The notes under the pieces were generated by a model that ran no database searches, was not told the origin of the DNA, and worked only from the letters and a program-made list of their open reading frames with translations. From positions 1 through 12,751 of the forward strand of contig JALURD010000117.1 of NCBI GenBank assembly GCA_027057815.1: 12,751 nt of DNA, read 5' to 3'. Positions within the stretch are counted from its first letter, which is position 1. The number at the start of each line of letters is the position of its first letter. A program made the translations under genes and the position numbers. Shown one piece after another: positions 5,934-12,631 of this stretch. Source of the stretch: Acidilobaceae archaeon (lineage in GTDB: Archaea > Thermoproteota > Thermoprotei_A > Sulfolobales > Acidilobaceae).

Positions 5934-6911
5934 TTGCATGGTAGGATACCTTGCCTAAAGCTGGCTGAAGAGTTAGCCCTGCTGATACATAAAGAGCTAT
6001 CGAGGAATACCTGTGACTGTATCCTCTTGAGTGGCGGGATTGACACGTCATTCATCACGGTATCATACGCCTTCCTTGGAGGAGGGTTCAGGCTAGCAGT
6101 AATAGAGGCGCCCTGGTTGAGCGAGGATTTACCTTACGCTCTCAGGCTGGCAAGCACGCTGAATTTGAGGATTGCACACTCCCGGCTGGAAGGGAGATCT
6201 CTCAGGGACTCCATCGACTTAGCGGTATCACTTCTAGCCATAGCGGATCCCGTTGAAGTCGCCGGCGCGTCTGCCGTGGCACTAGCCCTCAGCAGCGCCA
6301 AAGCAGAGGGTTGCAATTGCGTCGTAACAGGCGATGGGGGAGACGAGCTGTTCCTTGGCTACGATTTCCTCCTGTCTATGGAGGAGCGGGAGCTAGACTC
6401 GTGGAGGCACCAGATGATCATGGGTGGGGCCTACTTCGTTGTCGACGATCTAGCAGACGCTCTCGGCGTCAAAGTAGTCCATCCTCTCTACAGCTCCGTT
6501 GTCAGGGAATTCTCACGCGGGATCCCCCTAGAATGCCTGGTAAACAAGGGGCCCGATGGCCGGGTCTACGGGAAATTCCTGATGAGGCTCTACCTCCACC
6601 TCGCTGGCCTGCCGTGGCTGGCGTGGAGGGCTAAGACTCCTGTAACCCACGGCTCAGGCTTCCTTGAGGCGCTTGAAGGCTTGTCCAGGGGATCCCCGCC
6701 TCTTGAGGGTTGGGAGCCTAGCAGGCCTCACGCATACCTGGTCAGGAGGCTCAAAGATATGGGCATCCTCGAGCCTAGATGTGAAGAGAAGCCCAGGGCT
6801 TGCCCTGTATGTGGTAGATGCATGGAGGAGGGGAGGTGTAGATTCTGCGGTGCAGTGCTAAGTAAGGGAGGTGTCAGTGTTTACAGGGGCCTTACAGGGC
6901 TTGAGCATTGA
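5934..6911 (+). CDS. Stand-alone asparagine-synthetase-like PP-loop ATPase with C-terminal zinc ribbon
   Basis: The protein (325 residues) matches the synthetase half of asparagine synthetase B but has no N-terminal glutaminase domain. It shows the PP-loop LLSGGIDTSF (31-40), the family motif TGDGGDELFLGYD (132-144), HPLYSSVVREF (183-193), GKFLMRLYLHLAGLP (213-227) and RAKTPVTHGSGF (232-243). Each has a counterpart in AsnB enzymes, so AMP-forming activation of a carboxylate or similar group is expected. A short Cys-rich tail, CPVCGRC then CRFCG (Cys290, 293, 296, 302, 305), looks like a zinc ribbon, which AsnB lacks. That combination recalls PP-loop enzymes that modify RNA or protein, but the substrate is unknown. 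TTG 5934 is the only usable start; no ATG, GTG or TTG lies upstream in frame back to 5880. It converges on the cobalamin operon and diverges from the CDGSH gene. Confidence 0.75.
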   Translation: MHGRIPCLKLAEELALLIHKELSRNTCDCILLSGGIDTSFITVSYAFLGGGFRLAVIEAPWLSEDLPYALRLASTLNLRIAHSRLEGRSLRDSIDLAVSLLAIADPVEVAGASAVALALSSAKAEGCNCVVTGDGGDELFLGYDFLLSMEERELDSWRHQMIMGGAYFVVDDLADALGVKVVHPLYSSVVREFSRGIPLECLVNKGPDGRVYGKFLMRLYLHLAGLPWLAWRAKTPVTHGSGFLEALEGLSRGSPPLEGWEPSRPHAYLVRRLKDMGILEPRCEEKPRACPVCGRCMEEGRCRFCGAVLSKGGVSVYRGLTGLEH

Positions 6912-6966
6912 GTGCATCCACTCGGCCCGCGTGGGTTGAGGCTGGCCTTCTTTGTGAAAGGCTCCT

Positions 6967-7920
6967 TTAGCGGAGGAAGGCTAAGAGTGCCGCGAGTATT
7001 ATGAGCGTATAGATTGTTGCCGTTATCAATGCTATCCTTACCGCCTTACGGATATCTGAGGGGGCGGGATCCCTGGCCCCGGGATTAATGATGTAGCGGC
7101 CTGGCTTCTCGAGCCTGACGCCGAGGGCACCTGCCATGGCTGCCATGGGGTGGCCAGCGTTCAAGCTCTCCGTCGAGCCCTTCCACTTAGCCCAGGCGTG
7201 GAGCGCGCCGCGGAGGCTCCCCCCGGCTAGTGGGGAGGCGAGCGCTATGAGTAGAGCTGTAATCCTGGCCGGGATGTAGTTGAGCACCGTGTCTATGTGC
7301 GCTGAGGGCTTGCCCACCCTCTCATACTCGGGTGTCTTATAGCCTATCGCCCCGTCCAGCGTGTTGGCCACTCTCTGGAGGAGGGGGCCTAGAGGGCCGA
7401 GTATGGGGTAGTATGTTAGCGGAGAGGTATACCCGTCGACGAGGTTCTCTGCGAGGGACTCGATGGCCGCGGACGCCACTAGAGGGGCGCTGAGGCCCCG
7501 GGTGGGCCTCCTCACTATCTCCCCCACTATTAGGCGGGCCTCGTCTAGGCGGCCCTCACTCAAGCTCGAGGCCACGCGCTCGGCCGTATCTAAGAGGAGC
7601 CTCAAGGCAACTGAGAACTTGAGGATGACAGCAGATAGCGCAAGCCAGAGCAAAGGGCGGGTTCCCACGAGGCACAGGGCGAGAGCGGCTGGCGCCAGGA
7701 TCGACCCTGTCACTATAAGCCAAACTGCCACCCCGCGCGCTATACCCGAGTACGGCCTGGCGAGCCTCCTCGCCGCGAGGTAAGCGAGCCTCACAGGATG
7801 TATCAAGTAGAGTACCCTGGAATGCCGGGGATAAATTATATCGAGGATCAAGGCGGCTAGCAGTGCTGCAACCCAGTACTCCGCACCCGGCTGGCTACAT
7901 GCCGCCAAGACCTTCCACAC
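6967..7920 (-). CDS. cbiB: Adenosylcobinamide-phosphate synthase CbiB
   Basis: CbiB is the membrane enzyme that joins aminopropanol phosphate (or aminopropanol) to adenosylcobyric acid, giving adenosylcobinamide (phosphate). The 317-residue protein shows the family's hallmark blocks: LILDIIYPRHSRVLYLIHPV (24-43), IESLAENLVDGYTSPLTYY (153-171), RVANTLDGAIGYKTPEYERVG (183-203), SAHIDTVLNYIPARITALLI (206-225) and SLNAGHPMAAMAGALGVRLE (252-271). Four to five hydrophobic segments are visible, the last at the C-terminus. The start is taken as GTG 7920, which overlaps the end of cobS by 26 nt; TTG 7908 is an alternative. It is the last gene of the operon. It rebuilds cobinamide from the cobyric acid that CbiS can produce, using the aminopropanol phosphate made by CobD. 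Confidence 0.93.
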   Translation of the reverse strand: MWKVLAACSQPGAEYWVAALLAALILDIIYPRHSRVLYLIHPVRLAYLAARRLARPYSGIARGVAVWLIVTGSILAPAALALCLVGTRPLLWLALSAVILKFSVALRLLLDTAERVASSLSEGRLDEARLIVGEIVRRPTRGLSAPLVASAAIESLAENLVDGYTSPLTYYPILGPLGPLLQRVANTLDGAIGYKTPEYERVGKPSAHIDTVLNYIPARITALLIALASPLAGGSLRGALHAWAKWKGSTESLNAGHPMAAMAGALGVRLEKPGRYIINPGARDPAPSDIRKAVRIALITATIYTLIILAALLAFLR

Positions 7921-8746
7921 CCACGTGTAGGGCCAGCGACGCCGATGCGAGCAGGAGGGTCCTAACAGCCTCGTATGTGAACCCGGCCACGTCGCCGTTC
8001 ACGAAGCCTAGCCTCGACTCGGCGTCCCTTGCCACTACAATGGATAACGGGATAGGTGCCGCGAGGACTGCCAACAATAGGACAGTACTCGAGGCGGTGC
8101 GGGGCGTTATCAACGCTAGTACGAGGGCTATCAAGGCGTAGGAGGCAACGTTAACCGCGTGGCTAACCGTGTCCATGTAGTCCTTGAAGAGGCCTCCTAA
8201 GCCTTCATAGGGTTCCCTGCGCCCGACTGCTATGACTACGTACATGGCTTCCGCTGAGGCAGCGTAAGTCGCCACGGTTAACGGGACAATACTTAGCCCA
8301 GAGCCTGGGGTTGGCCCCCAAACCGTGGAAACAATATCTCCCGCCGCGGCGGCTGAAACGATGAGTATGACTGCGACCCATACAATGGCGTGGGACCCCT
8401 TTCTGGGATCCTTCAAGACTCTTACGGCCCGCTCGCCTGAGAGCCTGGAACCTAGGACATCCACGTAATCCGAGAACCCGTCTAAATGAATAGCTCCAGT
8501 TACAAGTACATGAGCAACAAGGTAAGCGGCTCCCAAGAGGGCGCCACCCACGCCCACGGCTCCTAAGGTGAGTAGTACCAGGGATACTAGGATCCCCTCC
8601 AGAGCCCCTACTATGGGTATCAAGGGGAAGGCGCTGGCGGCAGCCTCGATTTTACCGCCGCCCAGCGGGATCCCCGTCATGAATGCCAGCAGGTCCCTGA
8701 ACCCCGTAATGCGCTGACGTAGCCCAAGGGATCCCCGGCTTTTCAA
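7895..8746 (-). CDS. cobS: Cobalamin synthase CobS (adenosylcobinamide-GDP ribazoletransferase)
   Basis: CobS is a polytopic membrane enzyme that condenses adenosylcobinamide-GDP with alpha-ribazole (or its phosphate) to close the nucleotide loop. The 283-residue protein begins with GFRDLLAFMTGIPLG (15-29), has the metal-binding HLDGFSDYVD (87-96) and the following LKDPRKGSHA (111-120), and contains six or more hydrophobic segments, all as in the family. It starts with TTG at 8746, and the TTGA sequence makes a 4-nt overlap with the cobD stop, suggesting translational coupling. The 3' end overlaps cbiB. It uses the products of CobY and CobT encoded earlier in the same operon. Confidence 0.93.
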   Translation of the reverse strand: MKSRGSLGLRQRITGFRDLLAFMTGIPLGGGKIEAAASAFPLIPIVGALEGILVSLVLLTLGAVGVGGALLGAAYLVAHVLVTGAIHLDGFSDYVDVLGSRLSGERAVRVLKDPRKGSHAIVWVAVILIVSAAAAGDIVSTVWGPTPGSGLSIVPLTVATYAASAEAMYVVIAVGRREPYEGLGGLFKDYMDTVSHAVNVASYALIALVLALITPRTASSTVLLLAVLAAPIPLSIVVARDAESRLGFVNGDVAGFTYEAVRTLLLASASLALHVGVEGLGGM

Positions 8747-9825
8747 CTCCGCGAGCCCTCCCAGCCGGAGCGTCTTAAGAGATCCTCGAAGGCTTCTAAG
8801 AGTACCTGGTTCTCGCGCCTAAGCCTCACGGACACCCTCGAGTGGCAAGGTGTTAGGTACGTGAACGAGCTTGCATCCCTGACATGCACGCCCCGCCTGT
8901 TCAACTCCACTTGGAGCCTCGGGTGCCGGGCTTGTGGGTGGTAGACTAGTATGAATGGAGCCCAGCTCTCATAGGCCACGAGGCCTAGGGCCTCCAAGCG
9001 GCTCCTCAGCCAGCTCGTCTCTGACTCTATTAGCTCCCTCGCCTTAGTGACGTGCCTCCTAGTGTCCCTCGAGTGAACTGCCAAGGCCTCCACTACTATC
9101 GTGGTTGCCAGCGTGTTCACGTTCCACGGCTGCCTAGACGCCTCAAGGAGCACGGCTAGGCGTTTGTTCTCGGTGTAGGCGAAGCCCGCTCTAAGGCCTG
9201 GTATGGCCAGGGACTTGGTCAGGCTCCTAACGACGACCACGTTATCAGGTGCCCTGCCCAGCAGTGAGAAGCCTTCCCTCGGGGCTAGGTCCATGAAGGC
9301 TTCGTCTAAGAGCACGAGCCCGTCATTCATGCACTCAGCTGCCTCCACGACGGCCTTGGGGTTTGCCAGGGATCCCGTGGGGTTGTTCGGGTTCGAGAGT
9401 AGTAGGAGGGATCCCTCCCTCAGAGCCCTCGGGAGACTGCATACCACCGACGGGTCGAAGATATACCTCTTCCCCTGCTGCTTCAGCGGCAAAGTAATCC
9501 ACGGGATTCCGAGGCCTGTAACCGTGAACCCGTGATCACCGAACGTGGGCTCAACGCTGACCAACGCCCTAGGCTTGAAGGCCTCCAGCGCTAGCTGGAG
9601 GGCCTCCGCGGCGCCGTTGAGAGGTATGACCCCGTCGGGGTCTAGCCCGTAGTAGCTGGCCACGGCTTCTCTAAGCTCCCTGTACTCATAGTCTGGGTAT
9701 CTGAGGCTTGCCTCCAGTGCCAGCCTACTTACTGCCCTAGCTACGGGCGGGGGTGGGCCGAGGGGGTTGAGTGGCGTGCTGAAGTCCAGAACCCCCGGGG
9801 GAGGCCTCCCTCCATGGCTTCTCAC
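8743..9825 (-). CDS. cobD: L-threonine-O-3-phosphate decarboxylase CobD (PLP-dependent)
   Basis: CobD turns threonine phosphate into (R)-1-amino-2-propanol phosphate, the linker of cobinamide. The 360-residue protein is a class I/II aminotransferase-fold enzyme. It opens with the CobD-type signature HGGRPPPGVLDFSTPLNPLG (4-23), which histidinol-phosphate aminotransferases lack. NPNNPTG (145-151), DEAFMDL (174-180), the PLP lysine Lys204 in SLTKSLAIPGLRAGF and the C-terminal VSVRLRRENQ follow in order. GTG 9825 was chosen: its GTGA overlaps the cobY stop by 4 nt, and GAGAGG lies 8 nt upstream. Placement among cobY, cobS and cbiB supports CobD over HisC. No threonine kinase is seen in the window. 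Confidence 0.88.
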   Translation of the reverse strand: MRSHGGRPPPGVLDFSTPLNPLGPPPPVARAVSRLALEASLRYPDYEYRELREAVASYYGLDPDGVIPLNGAAEALQLALEAFKPRALVSVEPTFGDHGFTVTGLGIPWITLPLKQQGKRYIFDPSVVCSLPRALREGSLLLLSNPNNPTGSLANPKAVVEAAECMNDGLVLLDEAFMDLAPREGFSLLGRAPDNVVVVRSLTKSLAIPGLRAGFAYTENKRLAVLLEASRQPWNVNTLATTIVVEALAVHSRDTRRHVTKARELIESETSWLRSRLEALGLVAYESWAPFILVYHPQARHPRLQVELNRRGVHVRDASSFTYLTPCHSRVSVRLRRENQVLLEAFEDLLRRSGWEGSRS

Positions 9826-10343
9826 GGGCAAGCCCTCTCAGCCTCCTCCAAGTCCTCCCGTGTATCCACATCTATGAACGCCGGGTTGTCCGGATACTCA
9901 ACGTCCCACCAGGGGCCACCATAGTCCTTGAAGAACGATATACCCGTGGGGCCCCTGCCGGTGACTAGATTGACCACTGAGCCCGGCGCCATCATAGCCT
10001 TTACTAGGAAGTCCTCCAAGTACTCCCAGGTGAGGTAAGGCATGTCTGCCGGGAGCACGAGGACTGGGGGCGAGAGCACCTCTAGAGCCCTCCTCAAGTC
10101 AGCGACGTACCCCTCCCCAGAGCCCTCCAGGCACAGGAGCCCCGGGAGCACCCCGGACCTGCAGAGGACCCCTAAGCTCGGGGTGTGACGAGAGTACACT
10201 AGGAGAACCCTGCGACATACCCTACTCGCCGCCTCGAGGACCCTAAGTACCATGGGCCTACCGCATACCCTTAGGAGGGGCTTCTCCACACCTCCCAGCC
10301 TGGAGGCCCTACCTCCAGCCATTACTATGCAGTCAACCCTCAC
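9822..10343 (-). CDS. cobY: GTP:adenosylcobinamide-phosphate guanylyltransferase CobY
   Basis: CobY is the archaeal, non-orthologous replacement of bacterial CobU. It guanylylates adenosylcobinamide phosphate and has no kinase activity. The 173-residue protein has the nucleotidyltransferase P-loop-like motif MAGGRASRLGGVEKPLLRVCG (8-28), very similar to Methanocaldococcus CobY as I remember it, then SGEGYVADLRRALE, a metal-binding LPADMPYL (97-104) and the C-terminal IDVDTREDLEEAE. GTG 10343 is chosen because it keeps the first beta strand (VDCIVMAGG). It overlaps cbiS by 11 nt. TTG 10358 is also possible, while ATG 10322 would cut into the motif. Since CobY needs a phosphorylated substrate, CbiB here is expected to use aminopropanol phosphate from CobD. 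Confidence 0.9.
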   Translation of the reverse strand: MRVDCIVMAGGRASRLGGVEKPLLRVCGRPMVLRVLEAASRVCRRVLLVYSRHTPSLGVLCRSGVLPGLLCLEGSGEGYVADLRRALEVLSPPVLVLPADMPYLTWEYLEDFLVKAMMAPGSVVNLVTGRGPTGISFFKDYGGPWWDVEYPDNPAFIDVDTREDLEEAERACP

Positions 10344-11439
10344 CCTCCCTGCCCCCAACAGCGAGTCTATCGTATACCAGCGAGAGCACCGAGCCTAGGA
10401 GGGCTGAGATCACGTCGTCCTCGAATACGGGGGCCTTGACTGGGATCCTCCCGGATTCCTTGAGCCTCTCAACCCAGTATGTGGCCAGGAGCCCTTTGAA
10501 GCCGGCCAGGTAGAGGGATAGCGCTGTGGCGAGGAGCTCGTCAGCCACTATGCCCCTCGGATCCTTAGAGAATTCCTCAGACCGGATCCCCGGGAGGATC
10601 CCCGCGGCGCCGCGCAGGTCAAGGTCCCTAGCTGCTATAATCAAGGCCGCCACGTTGGGATCCCTCAGTGCTCGCCCCAGTAACTCCCTAATGACTTCCC
10701 TGACAACCTCCTCTTTGACGCCCGGTATCGGGGCCCGCCTATACGCCTCCAACGCGAGATCAACCAGCTCGTTTATCGTGTAGCCTAGCGCGTTTCTGGC
10801 GAGCCCGAAGGGGCCGAGTATGGAGGAGCCCAGACCCACTATGAGCCTATACACAGCCTCGGCTATCGAGCCGCCTAGCCGAGTGGCCATCCCAGCCGTT
10901 AGGATCCCGCCCCCGGACCTGCCGGGCCTCGCCACTACCGCCACCGCATCCGTAGCCGTCCCCGGGGACCGAGTCTTGCACCTGAGGAGAAGCTCCACGG
11001 CCGCCAGGGTCTTGGCTTCAACTGCTACCCTAAACAGGTCCAGGAGTCCGAAGAAGTTCAACCTCGCGTCGACGGCGACTGCCACGTTAATGGTTGAAGC
11101 CTTGAGGGGCTCGTAGCCCCCGGAGCCCGGGCATGTAGGCGGAGTTAGGCCCACTGACACCGCCACCACCCCCGGCGGGTCCTTAGTCTCCTCGAGGGCC
11201 AGCCTATCCTCCAGGTCCACACTGGTGAGGAGCACTACAGAGTCCGGCCTACCGACCTCGCGTCTCACCCTAACGTAGAAGCCCTCCAGGCTAGGCGGGT
11301 TGAAGTCCTCGTCCACACGGCGGAAGACTATGACTGCGGCCTCCGCTGGCTGGTAGGGGGCCGAGGACGCCACAGCCCCCCTGAAACCTAGGTCTATCAC
11401 TGCAACATCGCTCCTATGCCTTACCAGCCTCGGCGGCAA
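10333..11439 (-). CDS. cbiS: Bifunctional adenosylcobinamide amidohydrolase / alpha-ribazole-phosphate phosphatase CbiS
   Basis: This is a fusion of two cobalamin enzymes, as first shown for CbiS of Methanopyrus kandleri. Residues 1 to about 205 are CbiZ-like: VAVIDLGFRGAVASSAP near the start, SPGTATDAVAVVARPG (158-173) and MATRLGGSIAEAVY (184-197). CbiZ cleaves the aminopropanol arm from adenosylcobinamide so that cobyric acid re-enters the pathway. Residues about 215-360 are CobZ-like (PgpA-related): LGYTINELVDLALEAYRRAP (218-237), DPRGIVADELLATALSLY (293-310) and FEDDVISALLGSVLSLVYD (339-357). They should remove the phosphate from alpha-ribazole phosphate or adenosylcobalamin 5'-phosphate. 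The frame is open to 11538, but that would run deep into cobT. TTG 11439, with GGGTGG upstream, keeps the first strand and overlaps cobT by only 26 nt; GTG 11400 is the next choice. No frameshift separates the domains. Confidence 0.87.
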   Translation of the reverse strand: MPPRLVRHRSDVAVIDLGFRGAVASSAPYQPAEAAVIVFRRVDEDFNPPSLEGFYVRVRREVGRPDSVVLLTSVDLEDRLALEETKDPPGVVAVSVGLTPPTCPGSGGYEPLKASTINVAVAVDARLNFFGLLDLFRVAVEAKTLAAVELLLRCKTRSPGTATDAVAVVARPGRSGGGILTAGMATRLGGSIAEAVYRLIVGLGSSILGPFGLARNALGYTINELVDLALEAYRRAPIPGVKEEVVREVIRELLGRALRDPNVAALIIAARDLDLRGAAGILPGIRSEEFSKDPRGIVADELLATALSLYLAGFKGLLATYWVERLKESGRIPVKAPVFEDDVISALLGSVLSLVYDRLAVGGREGEG

Positions 11440-12505
11440 CCCCCGCCACCCTCTCGTATTCCTCCTCAACCGCCTCGAGCACCGCGTCTCCGGGGATCCC
11501 TCGAGCCCGCGCCACAGCCAGGAGTCCACCCATCCCAACGCCCTCCTTGACGTAGCCCTCCTCGTACATCCTTAGCCCCCTAAACCTTGACCGGTCGAAG
11601 TCAACGCCCGAGACTACTAGGGGGATCCCGGGGTAAACGTCCGAGAGTAGGCCTTCAATGTCGGAGGAGCTGTCCCGGGCGAGCCAGCTTGTAGTCGCCA
11701 GGGCTACCCTTCCCTCCAGCTCTATGCCTAGCCTTGAAAGTATTGCTAGTACGGCGCACATCTGGGTGCCACCGCCGAGGATCACGTGGGACCCGGCCTC
11801 GACCGCGCCAGCCACAAACCCAGCTACCGACACGTGCAGGGGATCCCCTACAGCGTCCACGACCCTAAAGGGATCCCGCTCTGGCACCTTCAGGCCTGAA
11901 GACTTGACTCCATCCTCGTAGACCCTCACCTTCAAGTCGTGAGGGTTTGAGGGGCCAGCGCTGCTCACCCTACCCCGAGCCCTGAAGCCCAGGGCCTCCA
12001 TGATGGCCATAGCCGTGGTCGTCCCTCCCGGGATGCTCTCGCCTACAACCACGTCGAGCCCCCTGGCGAGGGTCCTGCCGAGTAGGCGGGCCTCCTCAAA
12101 GAGCCTGACCGCAGTCCCGGCCGGGAGGGCCCTGCCCTTGTCTATGCGCTCGCCCACCCTCCTCGATGGAAGGGCCACATGCGGGATCCTAGGCTCCAAG
12201 AAGGCGCCAGAGTCCACAACTAGAACAGGGATCCCCAGCAGGCGGAGGAGGGCCCTCGACACCACCGCTGGAGTCGGCACACCCTCCGGTGAAACCGGGA
12301 CTATGTTCAGGCTCAAGGGCTTGCCTGCTAGTAGGTACTCAGCGTCGAGCGTGGGCGTATAAAGGGTGGCCTCCGCCGTCGGCCCGGCTATACTAATCCC
12401 TGGAATAGTGGAGGTCTTAGTAGACCCTATAAATAGGACGAATACCAGCCTATCCTCGTTAACAGGGGGTTTATACCCTCCTGAGTACCCCAATACACAC
12501 GGCAC
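11414..12505 (-). CDS. cobT: Archaeal CobT-type nicotinate-nucleotide:base phosphoribosyltransferase
   Basis: This enzyme activates the lower-ligand base by moving phosphoribose from nicotinate mononucleotide, giving alpha-ribazole phosphate for CobS. The 363-residue protein belongs to the archaeal CobT/UPF0284 family and matches its blocks: PTLDAEYLLAGKPL (51-64), SPEGVPTPAVVSRA (72-85), DSGAFLEPRIP (98-108), GESIPGGTTTAMAI (155-168), SSAGPSNPHDLK (181-192), VILGGGTQMCAVLAI (241-255) and YVKEGVGMGGLLAVA (318-332). Glu321 in the last block is the likely counterpart of the catalytic Glu of Salmonella CobT. The start is GTG 12505 with GGGTG 5 nt upstream. It is the first gene of the operon and overlaps cbiS. 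Which base it uses cannot be told from the sequence. Confidence 0.92.
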   Translation of the reverse strand: MPCVLGYSGGYKPPVNEDRLVFVLFIGSTKTSTIPGISIAGPTAEATLYTPTLDAEYLLAGKPLSLNIVPVSPEGVPTPAVVSRALLRLLGIPVLVVDSGAFLEPRIPHVALPSRRVGERIDKGRALPAGTAVRLFEEARLLGRTLARGLDVVVGESIPGGTTTAMAIMEALGFRARGRVSSAGPSNPHDLKVRVYEDGVKSSGLKVPERDPFRVVDAVGDPLHVSVAGFVAGAVEAGSHVILGGGTQMCAVLAILSRLGIELEGRVALATTSWLARDSSSDIEGLLSDVYPGIPLVVSGVDFDRSRFRGLRMYEEGYVKEGVGMGGLLAVARARGIPGDAVLEAVEEEYERVAGVAAEAGKA

Positions 12506-12530
12506 CTGGACACCCTATCCAACCCGCCTC

Positions 12531-12538
12531 CCTTTAAA
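12531..12538 (-). promoter_or_regulatory. Proximal TATA-like box for the cobalamin operon
   Basis: The palindromic CTTTAAAG lies 26 bp before GTG 12505 on the minus strand. It would start transcription almost at the start codon, leaving little room for the GGGTG ribosome-binding site in the message. The distal box at 12606-12615 is therefore an equally good candidate. Confidence 0.35.
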
Positions 12539-12544
12539 GCACTA

Positions 12545-12560
12545 GCATGTAGAAACATGC
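12545..12560. repeat. Perfect inverted repeat upstream of cobT
   Basis: GCATGT (12545-12550) and ACATGC (12555-12560) pair perfectly around AGAA. If the proximal TATA box is used, this is an operator-like palindrome just upstream of it. If the distal box is used, it is a 6-bp hairpin with a four-base loop in the leader RNA. Confidence 0.4.
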
Positions 12561-12605
12561 ACACAACTATGAGATCCCCTCGGAGAATCTCTGCGAAACC
12601 TTACA

Positions 12606-12615
12606 CTTTTAAAAA
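12606..12615 (-). promoter_or_regulatory. Distal TATA-like box for the cobalamin operon
   Basis: The minus strand reads TTTTTAAAAG, preceded by AT-rich sequence that could serve as a BRE. It would start transcription near 12585, giving a leader of about 80 nt to GTG 12505. Because the motif is nearly symmetrical it could also drive a rightward transcript. Confidence 0.4.
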
Positions 12616-12631
12616 TTATTATCGTAATAAT
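12615..12631. repeat. AT-rich palindrome next to the distal TATA box
   Basis: ATTATTA (12615-12621) and TAATAAT (12625-12631) are perfect inverted copies around TCG. The element abuts the distal TATA box on its upstream side for leftward transcription, a place where a dimeric regulator could block or recruit the basal factors. AT-rich DNA produces such repeats by chance, so weight is limited. Confidence 0.35.

Noticed and set aside
6930..6966. Hairpin GCCTT...AAGGC between the AsnB-like gene and cbiB as a terminator
   Set aside because: The stem is only five pairs with an eight-base loop and no clear T-run, too weak to list as a feature.
8743..9825. Histidinol-phosphate aminotransferase (HisC) for the PLP enzyme
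   Set aside because: The HGG...LDFSTPLNPLG opening and the cobalamin gene context fit CobD better.
10333..11538. Longer CbiS starting at 11538
   Set aside because: It would add 33 residues that merely retranslate the end of cobT in another frame, with no similarity to CbiZ. TTG 11439 has a ribosome-binding site and a natural N-terminus.
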